From assembly GCA_022497145.1 (NCBI GenBank), contig MU385959.1:1-64000 (forward strand): a stretch of 64,000 bases of DNA, read 5' to 3'. Below, one piece after another: positions 47,474 through 59,737 of this stretch (position 1 is its first letter; the number at the start of each line of letters is the position of its first letter). The position numbers and the translations under genes are program-made. The notes below the pieces were generated by a model that did no database searches, was not told the origin of the DNA, and saw only the letters and a list, made by a program, of their open reading frames with translations. The DNA is from Rostrohypoxylon terebratum. Taxonomy: Eukaryota > Ascomycota > Sordariomycetes > Xylariales > Hypoxylaceae.

Positions 47474-48773
47474 ATGTCGTCAGATCCGAGCGCAGCCACG
47501 GGAAATGAGTCTCGGAAGCGACTCAGGGAGCTCTTACCAAACCTACAACTAGGAGGTTGGAGACCAGGCCCCCTAAATTCCCTCACAGACGTTCCGGGTG
47601 TCCTGGTTCATACACAGGAGATCTTTGCTGACGACGGCAATGTAAATACTGGCGTTACGAGCATTCTGCCTCGAAAAGAATGGTTTCATAAAGCCTGTTA
47701 CGCGGGAATATTCAGCTTCAACGGATCCGGTGAAATGACGGGTAGCCATTGGATCAACGAAACAGGTCTACTACATTCCCCTATCGTCATCACCAACTCG
47801 TTTGCTGTAGGCGCGGCGTATCAGGGAATATACGAGTACACTATCAAAGCCCAAGGAGTGACGAAAGGAAATATCGACTGGTTCTTATTACCCGTAGTTG
47901 CTGAAACCTTTGACGGGTATTTGAATGACTTGACTCAATTCGCCGTCAAACCCGAACACATCGTCAAGGGCCTTGAGAGTGTGTCGAGTGATCGCGTGAG
48001 AGAAGGCAACGTCGGGGGTGGAGCTGGAAGTAAGTACCTAACATCCATACTATTTTCCAATCGCCGAAAATGAAAGGAGAAACATGCTGATTGAATCAAT
48101 TGTAGTGATCTGCCATTTCTTTAAAGGCGGTACTGGTAGTAGTAGCAGAATCGTTGAGGGATTTGACACCAAGGGAGAGCCTAAGAATTACACGGTCGGT
48201 GTGCTCGTGCAAGCTAACTATGGTAGACCGCACCACCTCCGCATCGCAGGTGTGCCGGTTGGAAGCATCCTAGCTAAGGAGGCCGACGAAGCTGCCGAAA
48301 GTAGCGTGGCAATAAAGCTGGCAAGACAGGCTCTTCAAAAGGAGAAAGACAGAAAAGACGGGAGTATAATTGTCATCATCGCGACAGACGCACCCCTTCA
48401 TCCTACACAACTCCAAAGACTTGCAAAGAGAGCGACGGTGGGATTGGCGAAAGTCGGAGGGTACGGTCATAACCCCTCCGGTGATGTCTTTCTAGCCTTC
48501 TCGACGGCCAATGAGATTCCAGTTCAACAGGAGGTTGATAGGTTTCAAACAAGACCTATCACTATTGACGTGGTGGATGATGCGACGATCAATGCGCTGT
48601 TTGAGGCCACTGCGGACGCGACGGAAGAGTCAATTTACAATTGTCTATGCATGGCTGAGACGATGGTAGGAAACCAGGGGCACAGGATTGAGGCACTCCC
48701 TCTTGAGAAGGTGAAAGATATCATGGAGCGATATGAAAATTTGTCCCGCCCTGGCCCTGGCTTTGAGACTTGA
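47474..48773 (+). CDS. P1 family peptidase (DmpA-like aminopeptidase)
   Basis: A 407-aa protein of the S58/P1 family (L-aminopeptidase/D-esterase, DmpA) in two exons: 47474-48029 and 48106-48773; the intron splits a Met codon in GGGAGM. The N-terminal half has the family's LTDVPGVLVH start and ITNSFAVGAAYQGI segment; the Gly-rich loop EGNVGGGAG and FKGGTGSSSR follow. In this family the proenzyme cuts itself in front of a serine that becomes the nucleophile; here the corresponding motif is GHNPSGDVFLAFST with Ser310. It probably removes N-terminal residues from small peptides or amides. There is no signal peptide, so it should be cytosolic. It neighbours the divergent transhydrogenase-like gene without an obvious pathway link. 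Confidence 0.92.
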
Positions 48774-49431
48774 AAAAATTCAAACTCGATGAATTGGAAA
48801 ATAAGGTCCCGGGGGGTTCAAAGCCGTAACCTTATGTAAAATCTAGATATAATATAGCGGATTCTTCCCGTGGCTTAACTGCCTAAGGAGAACTTGGCAA
48901 CTGGGGTGCGCTTTCCCGCGCCCTGAGAGCGACGTCACAATTTATTAAAATGAAACGTAGTGGCTTATCTGTGGCAGAATGTGGCACCTTTCAAGTACTG
49001 TGTACATAGGTCAGAGTGAAAATTCGGTCTAATTGAACTCAAATTTGCGCAGATTACCCCAAAAAATCAGGAGTATGGAAAGTAACCAGGTACTTTGTGT
49101 GAACACCTAGAAAAATGCCAAGAAGCTGCAGTCGGACGCTTTGGCCTCGCAACTCCCTGAGACAACCACATCGTACATCACCAACGTTCCCTCAATTAGC
49201 ATCTAGCAATACTCGTTCATCTCGTCATCAACATCTTTGCGCCTTTTAGATCGTTTCCCACCACCTCGAAACGCCCCGTCCGACTAGGCAGGTCTTGAAG
49301 CTTGGTCACAGTATTCTCGCCACGTTTCCCATTGATCAGAAGGAGTCGAAAATGATCACTGAACCTCCGCGAATCGTCCGCGACCACCTCCATTCATGAA
49401 TTTTTAATAGGGATCAACCCTTCTTTAAGCA
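48774..49431. other. Intergenic, SEC3 promoter side
   Basis: It contains the 3' flank of the peptidase gene and the SEC3 promoter. It is a mixed-composition stretch with C/T-rich tracts near 49200-49330, and no gene was seen. Confidence 0.6.
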
Positions 49432-52400
49432 ATGGATCAACCGCGGCAGAATGGCGGTCCCGGGATGGGCCGTGAATACAGCAGGGCCGAACGATTCGAG
49501 GAGGAAAAGAGGCGCATCGTGGAAAGCTGCTTCAACAAGAGAGATGCTGACGGATCTAGTAAGATTGCTTCGTGTTTCGCTTGTGTTGACTGACTACCGC
49601 AGTAGCTGACGTACATTGTGTCTCCCTGTAGTACTTGAAACCTATATCACCCATATTAGAATCACAGAGTACTCCTCTCACCCGACCTCTCCGCCGCCTC
49701 CTGAAGCGCGATCCCAGTCTGAGAAACCGCGAGTCATCATCGTAGCAGTGCGAAAGTCTGGTCGAGTGCGCATGCATAAGTCCAAGGAAAATGCAAATGG
49801 TTCATTCTCTATTGGCAAGACCTGGGATCTCAATGACTTGAATGTTATCGAATCCTTTACCTCGCCGAACGCTGATCCCCAGAAACGAGAATGGGCCGGT
49901 GATACCGGATTTATTGTGAATATTGGAAAGCCATATTATTGGCAAGCTCAAGCAGACAAGGAAAAGAAATTTTTCATTGCTAGTTTGGTGAAGATCTATG
50001 GGAAATATACCGGTGGAAGTGTACCTGAATTAAAGGGTTTCGATCCGCGGGAACTTGACCAAGTGCTAGGTTCACGAAGAATCCCACCACCGAGCCGAGG
50101 ATCTCCTTCCGACTCGAATCAATCACTACGAACCGGACCTACTCCTCCTCCCTCACGAAGCGCCGCAACCCCTCCACGAGTGGATGCTAGACCACCTAGA
50201 CCCGATCCCTTACCACAACCTGATCCTGTGCCTATTCAGAATAAACCTCCTAATCCCTTAGCTGCCGCTAGCGGAATTCAGTCTTTCCGCCCCAACCAAT
50301 CCCCTAGTTCGCCAGGGCGAACTCTCGCACCTCCTAATGGATCCTCGTCACCAGCATCAATATCCGGTGCAGATTCGGCTCGTGCAGGGAATCAGGCTGC
50401 TGCTTTGCGTAGGCTGGCTGGGAATAATAAGAGCCAGGACTCCATAGCAGCTTCCATATCCACGACGAGAAGCGATGATTCTGCAAGCATTCCTCCTCGC
50501 TCCAGAGGCGGGATGCCAGGACCCGGCGCGTTCGGTCGATTTGCTGATCGCTCTCAATCACCCTCACAAGTAGATTTACCTGACCGGAAAAGGCCTCCGA
50601 TGGATCCAACTCGGCCAAAAGAAATCACAGATAACGGTCTCGTCCCAGCTCCATTGATGAGCCAAGCAGGCCGAAAAGAGCCACCACCACGCAGTACCGA
50701 ACGCATGTCACCACGGAAGAATTCTGTTGGGAAACAATCCGAGAATGGTTCGCTTGCCGAGAGACAACCACCAGCCCTGGCGGTAGAGCCAACCCCTGCG
50801 GTCCCCCCAGTCTCCGATTCACCTACTGCTCCAACACCTAGTCTTAATGGTACTGCAACCGCGGTAGCTACTGAAGGTTTGGCACCTGCGGCTCCCCTAG
50901 AAGAGAAGCCAGCAGAGGTGGAGGAACGCCCAGGATTGGGGCCTATGATCAAAGCAAAATCCCAACGTGATCTAGCCGGAGCCCTCTGGAAGGCTGCGTC
51001 GGCTGCGACTGCATTCAAACCACGTCCAGGTGGAGCAGGGGAACGATTGCGAGAGGCGGCTAAAAAAATGACTGATGGCCCGGATGGAATAACGAGTGTT
51101 GTTCCAGCTCCACGACGTCCCGAACCAAAGCCTGAACCACCAAAGATTGTAGAGCCCGAGAGAAATTCTGTAGACAAGGCTCCTGTCGTTCCAGAAGTGA
51201 AAGTTACGGTACCTAACTCCAACAAACCTTCTAGTTTGCAAGCTTCCATCAAAGAGAGCCAGAGGAAGACTTTAGAAGCTGTTCGACAGGAAGAAACTCC
51301 ACGACCATTGACTGTGACTGGTAATGATACGAAATACTTGTCAACATTAGGCATCGATTTATCTCTGTTAGCCGATACATCCTCCGAGTTTACCAGGTGG
51401 CTGGATCATTTCGGCTGGGTCCCCGGCGAACAGATGCGAAGCCGTAACTTTGAAGAGATGAAACTCGACATTGACCGTGAACTCAACAAAGCCCAAGCCG
51501 GAGGCTGGGTTGTACGATTCCAAGAGGAGGATGATCGAGTTGAAGCCATCAAAAAGGGTCTCGACGTTGCTCTCGCCGAGTGCGACGAACTCGATAATCT
51601 CCTCACTTTGTACAGCGTGGAACTATCTGTAAGTATAGGTTCATGTCATGGGATTCTCAATGCTAACCACAGCCTAGACCTTATCCGATGATATCGCATA
51701 CATAGAAGCGCAAGGACAGGGTTTGCAAGTGCAGGCGGCCAATCAAAAGCTTCTTAGGAAAGAGGTAGAATCGCTACTTGATATTTGTGCTATCAGTTCT
51801 GATGACCTGCAAGCTCTTACGGTCGCACCGCTCGAGACTACTTCAGGTCTTGAAGAGATCGAGACTGCGCTCGTCACCTTGTACAAGGCGATGATGAAAA
51901 TCGATTCCTCTGCCGCCGGATCGGAGCTTCGCAAAAGCGAGGATGGAGGCCCAGGTGGTCAACAATCCAGCCTTAACACCGACTACGGCAAGATGCGCAT
52001 CGTCCAAGAAAAACGGGAGATGTATAGTACGGAAAGCACGGCATTCTTGCAACGCTTCGGTGCTTTTATGTCTCGGCAATTTGATAAAGCGTCCCAAGAG
52101 GTTAGGGCTGCCGTAGACGGAGCGCTGTCCAAAAAGGTCGACCCTGCTCATCACGAAGTTGGCCGAGATTTGCTCTGGCGCTATAGCCCACTTGTTCTTT
52201 ATGCTAGAGAGGTAGACCTCGAAGGTTGGAATCGCTGCCTGCAAGTGTACCAGGAGAAGAATCTTCCACTTTACAAATTTAGATTCAAAGACATACAAGA
52301 TTCATGGAGAAGGAACGCCAGGAAACCAAACGGGGACGAACTCGAGCTTCTCTTTACCGCCGAAATAGAGAGGCAGCAAGAAGGCACGATGGCTACCGCC

Positions 52401-53782
52401 AGGAAGCTCACTGTCAAGCGAAGTCAGACCCTGGCTAGAACTCTGCGCAGTCCTCTTGGCGAGGGCAGTAAGACTAGCCTCGACAAGATATCGGACGGTC
52501 GCAACCTTCCGTACGAGGTTTTCGCTGGCATGATGGATGACCTGGTCCCTCTTATTGAAATCGAACAAAATTTTATCGTCGATTTCTTCCATGCAACTAC
52601 CTTGGAGACAGCTGATTTCCCCGACCTCGTAGCAGCCACAAAACCGCGTGATCGACGAGGTGGCGATTTGAAACGACATAGACTAATGGAACCAGACCGC
52701 GAATTAGCTAGAAGGGTCACTCGAGCTATGGAGGCCATCTTTTCATTCTTGGAACAAGACCTACAGAACACAATCGATTGGGTTTTGTCACAAGATCCGC
52801 TGTAAGTGCCTAAACGCTGAAACCATTTCATGTTTTTCTCCACTAATAAATAGACAGACAAGGAGTCGGTATTCTTGCAACTCTGGAGCGCAAGCACCTA
52901 GAGATCATACAGTCCAACCAGGACTTTTTGAACAATGTGTTGCAAAAACTTCACAGCAACCTCGAGACTCGTTTCCAGAAATTTGTTGAAGGTCAGTTGC
53001 GCGCAATTGAGGAAACAAAAGTCAAGATCAAGAAACGTAAAGGCGTAATCTCCTTCATGCGAGTTTTCCCACATTTCTCTAATGCAGTAGAGAACATGCT
53101 CTCGACGGCCGACACGGGTTCTTCTGTAAGAAGAACCGTAGACAGAGAGTACGACCGCATCATCAAGACCATGTTCGATTCGCTTAAGGTCATTGCGCGC
53201 GAGAATCCTGTAACGCTCACCAACAGCGGCGCCGACCCCGAAGACAAGGAAGCTCTCAACTACCATATCTTGCTTATCGAAAACATGAACCACTTTTTAG
53301 AAGAGCTCGACACTCACGGTTTGGAGATCCTCGAAGATTGGAAGGAGGCTGCAGCAAGCGAGATGGCCGAGCATATGGGTCTATACATAAACGCGGTGAT
53401 GCGCCGACCATTAGGTAAATTACTCGAATATCTTGAAAATATCGAGGCGCAAATCGCTTCAGGAAAGAGTCCCGCGATCGTTGCCGCACAGCCCAGCAAC
53501 GCCAAGAGCACATTCCATAAAATTCTGAGTGGCTACGACGGTCGCGAAGTACGCAAGGGCGTCGAAGCATTGAGAAAGCGAGTCGAGAAGCATTTTGGAG
53601 ACGCGGACGACCCAACTTTGAGCCATAGTCTGGTCAACCGGGTCCTACGCGAATGCGAAAAGTTTTACGGGGAATTAGAGATTCGGATTTCGACCGTCAC
53701 AGCGACCGTGTACAGCGGCGACGTACTGTTCGAGTGGCCTCGCGCCGACGTGAAGAGCGCCTTTTCCAACACCGGTCGGTAG
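49432..53782 (+). CDS. SEC3: Exocyst complex component Sec3
   Basis: A 1390-aa subunit of the exocyst, the tethering complex that docks secretory vesicles at the plasma membrane. There are four exons: 49432-49558, 49632-51628, 51678-52801 and 52858-53782. The N-terminal PIP2-binding PH-like domain (about residues 25-160) includes ETYITHIRITEY, VRKSGRVRMHK and the GKPYYWQAQ strand region. A long disordered Pro/Ser/Arg-rich segment (about 190-560) follows. The C-terminal helical domain has coiled-coil segments (residues about 620-760 and the rest), for example around LDVALAECDELDNLL and LRKEVESLLDI, as in yeast Sec3. The length is close to the yeast protein (1336 aa). The start fits the conserved AERFEEEKRRIVESCF segment that precedes the first intron. 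Confidence 0.97.
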
Positions 53783-55382
53783 GTCGGATCGAGTGATTGG
53801 AAACACGCGTCGATCACGGGCCGTAAGTCAACTAGCAGCGGACGGTCGCGCATCATAGCATCAATGGAATGGGCGGCATGACGGGAGTTCTTTTTTTTCG
53901 GGTTTCTCGGTCCAGGTCCGGTCTCTGGGTCTTCAGTACATATTTATCACGATAATTGTATAAGATGGTGGTTGATTGCTCCCCCAACCGGGCTTTCCAA
54001 TCCGAATTCGTTAAGTGGGCGCGTTCGCAGAAAATCAAATGTTGTATAAGATAGAGAGGAATCATTCACCTACGTCCTGATATAAATTACCTAGGTTAGT
54101 ATAAAATACCACATTATCTTCTAACGAGATTGGGTTTCATATTGCGTAAATGGTTGAGTAGGATCTCTGTGGATAGTAAAGCCCCTTCTAAACTTGGACT
54201 TAGTATCGTGAAGGCTGTAAGTATTAGCTAGGTAATCTGAGATGGGACTGAACTGTGGTCTCATATTCACTTCTATACGCGCCGACCCCATAATAGCTTG
54301 GTCATTCGCGAGCTAGTTATCTTCCCCTCATATTCCCCATCTGTTCTGCTAACCCTACAAGGCATTCCGACCCTCGAAGAGGAAACCCTTGATAAATCTG
54401 GCGGTTGGGGTCGTGGAGGGATTCCAGGAGTGGATTTTTTTTTCGATATCTGGGGATTGACAACGTGGCTGATACCTCTCGCGATTGTTCACTCTGAGCG
54501 GTTTATGATATCTCACAAAGATATCATCTAGTGTGCGGCCAAGCGCATTAGTCACAGGGCTAATAGAGAAAAATATGGACTCTTTGTAATTGACATTATA
54601 GCTTTACATGATATTATAAAGGGCACAACCCTGACCGCGATCCGATATGCCTCCGGCTCTATAATCGTCAGCTGGAAGCTAATATTGTTAGAATATCAAG
54701 TAATCAAATAGGGTCCCTTTTTACTTCTAATTACCCAATAGCAAAGTGTAGGTATTCTTCCAAAAGAGTAACCTAGGGTATCCTGTTGTATTTGGGTTGA
54801 AAACGTTTCGACGTTATTGGCGGGCATGAACCCCGACTACTCGGTATAAAGTTGATGAATGAGTACCCCACCGCGAATAGAGGTAGATAGCAACCATAGA
54901 AGTAGCATTCAAACGACAGCGCTGATGACTATACAATACGACTATATTTATATAGTTATAGACTAGATGATTGCATCTATCAAAACGTTTCTAAATTTTA
55001 GCCAAATCATGCCTGAGCTTTTTTCGACCTACACCTACCTAGTAAAACGCATATATCCCCATATACAGCCCGGACTACTCCAAGCCCAAATGCAGGCACG
55101 GGTCCTCTAGTCGGTAGACGATATCCCCACGATGTTTCCAAAGCCGGCCCCTCCGCACTCCATCGTATGCAGGTGCATAGAGAGAGGGGAATGGGATGAC
55201 CAAGCGATGTGACATAACGCCTATTGATCCTTTACCCCGATGGTGCTACCGGTCTCGCTTCCCAGCAGTGATACCTGGGTCTTTAAAACGCGGGGAGAAC
55301 GGCAAGGGGATGTTGTATCTGATGAACGGGAACTCTCTTCCACGCCAATTCATTCGATACCTACTGAATAATAATAATCACC
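53783..55382. other. Intergenic, no gene seen
   Basis: This 1.6-kb stretch has only short ORFs (for example 54298-54531) without any family signal. AT-rich parts near 54.5-55.0 kb suggest repeat-derived DNA. The right end holds the promoter of the dehydrogenase gene. Confidence 0.55.
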
Positions 55383-56413
55383 ATGTTCCTGGGTCCACGA
55401 GCAGCGACGCTGTCAAGGCAGGGATGTCTTCGAATCCTCAAATCAGGAAACCTAGCCAATGACTCCGCGCGTTTAAATGTGAGAATAAATACCAGCCTAA
55501 AAGCGGGATATGCCTCCCTTTCTCGCAACTCAGATGAGAGGAGAACCGTCATAGTGACAGGTTCGAGCCGAGGAATCGGAAAGGCCATTGCGTTACGCCT
55601 AGCCGCCGACGGTTACGATGTCTGCGTCAACGACGTCCCCGCTAACCAAGCCGGCTGCGACGCCGTCGTGAAAGAGATCCAGGGGATGGGGAGGAAGTCG
55701 GTTGCCGCGATCGCGGACGTGACGAATAGGGATCAGGTGAAGGATTTGGTGCAGAAGAGCGTCAAGGAATTGGGGCCTTTGGATACCATGTAAGTCCACG
55801 GCGCGCACCCACGTCCCCTATCTATCCATTTTAGGTACCCCGTCTCAACATCGACACTGACATCCACGCCAGGATCGCGAACGCGGGGATCTGCCAAGTC
55901 AAAAGCGTGCTGGAGCTGAGCCCGGCGGAGTTCGAGCACATGTTCGCGGTGAACGTGTTCGGGGTGCAGAACTGCTTCGCGGAGGCGGCGGCGCAGATGA
56001 TCGCGCAAGGGACGTGCAAGGCGGAGCGGCCGGGCAAGCTGATCGCGGCGTCGTCGGTCGCCGGGTTCAAGCCGTTCGACCTGATGCCGCACTACACGTC
56101 GACCAAGTTCGCGGTGCGCGGGCTCACGCAGTGCTACGCCATGTACTTCGCGCGCAACCACATCACGGCCAACTGCTACGGCCCGGGTATCATCGATACG
56201 GATATGTGGGAGAAGATCGACGCACACATGGCCAAGCGGAATGGGGTCACGCAGGGTGAGGTCATGAAGGGCAGGGTGAGGGACGAGGTTGCGATGTCAA
56301 GGCCGGGCACGGCGGAGGATGTGGCTAAGTTGGTTAGCTTTTTGGCGAGCTCGGATAGCGATTATGTTACGGGCCAGACGCAGATCGTGGATGGTGGGTC
56401 TTATTATACGTAG
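55383..56413 (+). CDS. Short-chain dehydrogenase/reductase, diacetyl reductase-like
   Basis: A 315-aa classical SDR in two exons: 55383-55789 and 55873-56413. The NAD(P)-binding motif TGSSRGIG, the NAG segment (IANAGI), catalytic Ser in AASSVAG, and Tyr and Lys in YTSTK are all present. The closing strand VDGGS is intact. The pattern CYGPGIIDTDMW and the downstream MKGRVRDEVAMSRPGTAEDVA resemble acetoin/diacetyl (2,3-butanediol) reductases. About 55 residues precede the core (RAATLSRQGCLRILKSGNL) and are basic, perhaps a mitochondrial targeting extension; an ATG closer to the core would shorten it. Exon 2 is far richer in G/C at third positions than exon 1. Confidence 0.9.
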
Positions 56414-57560
56414 GACCTAGGTAAGTTGGTTGGGGTTGGGAGACTGAGGATAAAGGGAATAGTAAGGATATGAAGGTTTATATTGGGTATAATGTGCCAG
56501 CCATTTCGAAGTTCATTGGTACGGGTATAGTGCTCTGAGAAGACTCACACTGGGCTTCTATGTACCTACTATGTATGTAGGACCTAGGTAGATGTAGGAA
56601 GTATCTGGGCTGGCAAAGACTCGAAAGGGTTCGAAGTTGAAGACTCTTTCCACTATATTAGTGTCTTAATCTACCTAGTAACCTTGGAAGTCATTTAAGA
56701 CTGTCTTCCTTATCAACTGGAATCCATATTTCTATCGCGGACTTCCGCAGGCGCAATCGGAAACGCCAATTGAATTGGATGTGGAGACCTCACTGATAGT
56801 GACTTTTTTATCTTATCTGATCGATCGGCGATACAGTTCTGTAACACGTGACTGAGCAACTATCCGCTGTACATGCAATTGCTGTAATACAGGGGCTGGA
56901 ACTCGGCACCTTCACTACTAGAACACTAGAACCAAACCTTCCATAACATGGCAATTCTTAGCGAACTTCTGCGACACAACAACAACACACGAAACATACG
57001 AGAGAGAGCCTGCCTAAAAAATCAAGGTTTGGAGACGCCACCTATGCATCGTCTTTCCAGCCGGGCTCGGAGGAGAGGTCATAGGACCTAGGAACTAGGA
57101 CCTAGGTAAGGAGTCTAGAAGCGCAAGTGCTCTAACAGATGACAGAAGAGACGAACATTTCGCCTTGACCATTATATAGTATACGACTAATCGGATAACC
57201 AACTCCGACCCAGCACAAACTAGGAAGTAGAATATGAATATTGCAAGATAACAAGATTACAAAATTACAAGAAAGTCTACGTACGAGAATCTGGATGTGT
57301 GAGGCTAGAAATCGGACCGGGCGCCTAGGTCAGACGGCTTCTCAGCTGAACTAATGATGGATGGTGGATGGTGGATCGCGCGGGGCGTTTAAGGGGCGTT
57401 AGGAGCTCCAAATCCTACGCCGAAAGCGGTCCTATACCGAGGGATAACTCGTGACAATGGGACTTTGGTTCACAACCTGTCTGCAACATCAGAATAAATC
57501 GTTCGTTTCTCTTGTCTTCACCTCATAAACTGGGTATAGAAAAATAACGTGAATATCGGA
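56414..57560. other. Intergenic with CCTAGG palindromes
   Basis: No gene is supported. CCTAGG-based repeats occur at about 56411-56424, 56579-56592 and 57083-57106. The right end is the amidohydrolase promoter. Confidence 0.6.
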
Positions 57561-59295
57561 ATGGGGTCATCTGCTGGCCATCTCTTCGTCGGCGGAAAGG
57601 TCTTCCTGCACGCCAATCAACCAGGACTCGAGACCGAGCCTCAATTCGGGAGTGCGATCTTTGTTCGCGATGGAACTATAGAACACGTTGGTTTCGAGGA
57701 TGACGAACCAATTGTTCAATGCCGGGCCGCCGGTGCTGTCGTCCACGACTTGAAAGGTCGAACAGTCCTGCCTGGCTTCATCGACGGCCATATTCACCTA
57801 CTAAGACTAGGGCAATCTTTGAGCAAAGCCGCGCTTGACCATTGCGAGAATTCGGAAGACGTTCGCAAGGCTATCAAGGAGCACGCACTCGCCAACCCAG
57901 ACGAGCCACGAGTTCTGTGCAAGGGGTGGATGAGGCATATGTCGGAACCTTTAGCAAGTCTGATCGATGACATAGATCCGCGTCCTATCTATGTGGATTC
58001 AAAGGATCTTCATACTACTTGGTGCAACACCGCCGCGCTTAAGGAGCTCGATGCGAAAAACTTGAAAGACCCGGAAGGAGGCAAGATTGTGCGCGATGAG
58101 AACGGGAAACCTACAGGCGCTTTCGAGGAAGCTGCTGTCTTCACCATGATATGGCCTTTCCTTTCCGATGTAGCGACGGAGAAAGATCGCGAGGACTGGA
58201 TCCGGGCTGCAGTCCAGGCATACAATAGCTCTGGATATACCGGCGCTATAGATATGGCTATGGAGGAACAGGCATGGGATACTCTACTAAAGATCCGTAA
58301 GGAGCAACCGAAACAATCTCTACCTTTCAGACTCGCGGCATACTGGCTCCTCACTCCTACCACTTCGGAAGCAGATTGCCTTGCCCAAGTCGACCGAGTG
58401 ATCGAGGTGCACAAGCAACTCAGCGCCGAGGAGTCGCCCGACCTTCATGTCGTCGGCATTAAGCTCATTACGGACGGCATCATCGACGCCTGCACGGCCT
58501 ACCTCTCCGAGCCTTATCTCCAAGGCGCCGATGTAGCCAAGCAGTCAACCGGCCAGCCGTTCTGGGAGCCGGAGATCGTCAACGCGGCGGTGCGCAAAGC
58601 CGACGCCGCCGGCTTGCAGATCGCGCTTCACGCCATAGGAGACGCAGCGATCACCATGTGTCTCGACGCCCTATCGACATGTTCCCCGAAGAACCGGCAT
58701 CGCATGGAACACCTCGAGCTCGCATCCGCGCGGGACGCAAAGCGGTTAGGTGAATTCGGGATGTGAGTCTCCCCCCTTTACACATTACCTACTAAACCAT
58801 ATATGTATATATTATATATATACCTATATACTAACCCCACCCCCCAGCACCGCATCCATCCAACCCGTGCACGCCGACCCCTGGATCCTACGCGCCTGGC
58901 CCACCCTCCTGGGCCCCCACCGCTGCACCCGCGCCTTCCCGTACCGCGAGTTCTCGGACGGCGGCGCGCCGCTAGCCCTCGGCAGCGACAGCCCCACCTC
59001 CCCCTGGGCCATCATGGCCAACGTGTACGTCGGCGCCACCCGCCGCTCCTACCGCAACCCCTCCTACGCGCACGTCGTCAACCACGACTTCCGCCTCGGC
59101 GTGTGCGAGGCCGTCGTCGCGGCTAGCTACGGGTCTGCCAGGAGCGTGTTCTGGGATGGCCGGCTGGGTAGCTTGGAGAGTGGTAAGAGGGCCGATTTGA
59201 CGGTCTGGGATATGGTCTGGGATGAGGAGAGATTGTTAGAGGCGAGGTTGGAGGAGACGTGGTTTGATGGCGAACGAATTTGGAGCGCGGAGTGA
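57561..59295 (+). CDS. YtcJ-like amidohydrolase
   Basis: A 549-aa metal-dependent hydrolase of the amidohydrolase 3 (YtcJ/AepA) group in two exons: 57561-58762 and 58848-59295. An N-terminal beta-sandwich edge (LFVGGKVFLHA, ATVRDGTI-like segment) leads to the metal-binding strand GFIDGHIHL. The second half has LHAIGDAAI with a metal-ligand His, the MEHLE motif, and the conserved ALGSDSPTSPWAIM with a catalytic Asp. The C-terminal strand region ESGKRADLTVWD closes the sandwich. The substrate in this group is mostly unknown; hydrolysis of a formamide, amide or urea-type bond is expected. The ATG at 57561 is chosen over the upstream GTG. The intron carries a TA-rich microsatellite (about 58800-58832). 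Exon 2 is markedly GC-rich. Confidence 0.92.
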
Positions 59296-59737
59296 AGAGG
59301 TAGGTACCTAGGTTCTAGGTTGGCAGGCGGTTTGGGGATTCCGGGTCTTGGAGTTAGGAGGGGGTGTGGGATGGGAATGGGGGTTTGGACTACGTGGTAT
59401 CTGCGTGCGTGGTATCTACGTATTCATTCAAGTGTGCACTGCTTTTCACTATTGTCTACTAGCATAAGGTAAGAAATTAGAAAAGTCTACACAATTGTAG
59501 TATGTATTACCAATGTTCAATTCTCCTTCTTGAGACGACAATATCTGACAACGCTAAGCCAATGCAGATTCCAAACATCGCTTTATCTCTATTTCCGTAT
59601 TTTCAGTCCTTCGTATATAGTAGATATCAATAAATCGGCCAGCAATAATCAAGGAAATTCAGATATGTCTCTCTTTACCTAGTTCCGTCCATCATTGAAT
59701 GCATTTAATGCATAGCAGGTAAATACCAGGCAGGTAC
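59296..59737. other. Convergent intergenic region
   Basis: It separates two genes that end toward each other. One CCTAGG-type motif lies near 59308. Nothing else was recognised. Confidence 0.6.

Noticed and set aside
50554..51354. 266-codon minus-strand ORF
   Set aside because: It is antisense to the low-complexity middle of SEC3; a Gly/Ser/Arg-rich translation without domains marks it as a shadow.
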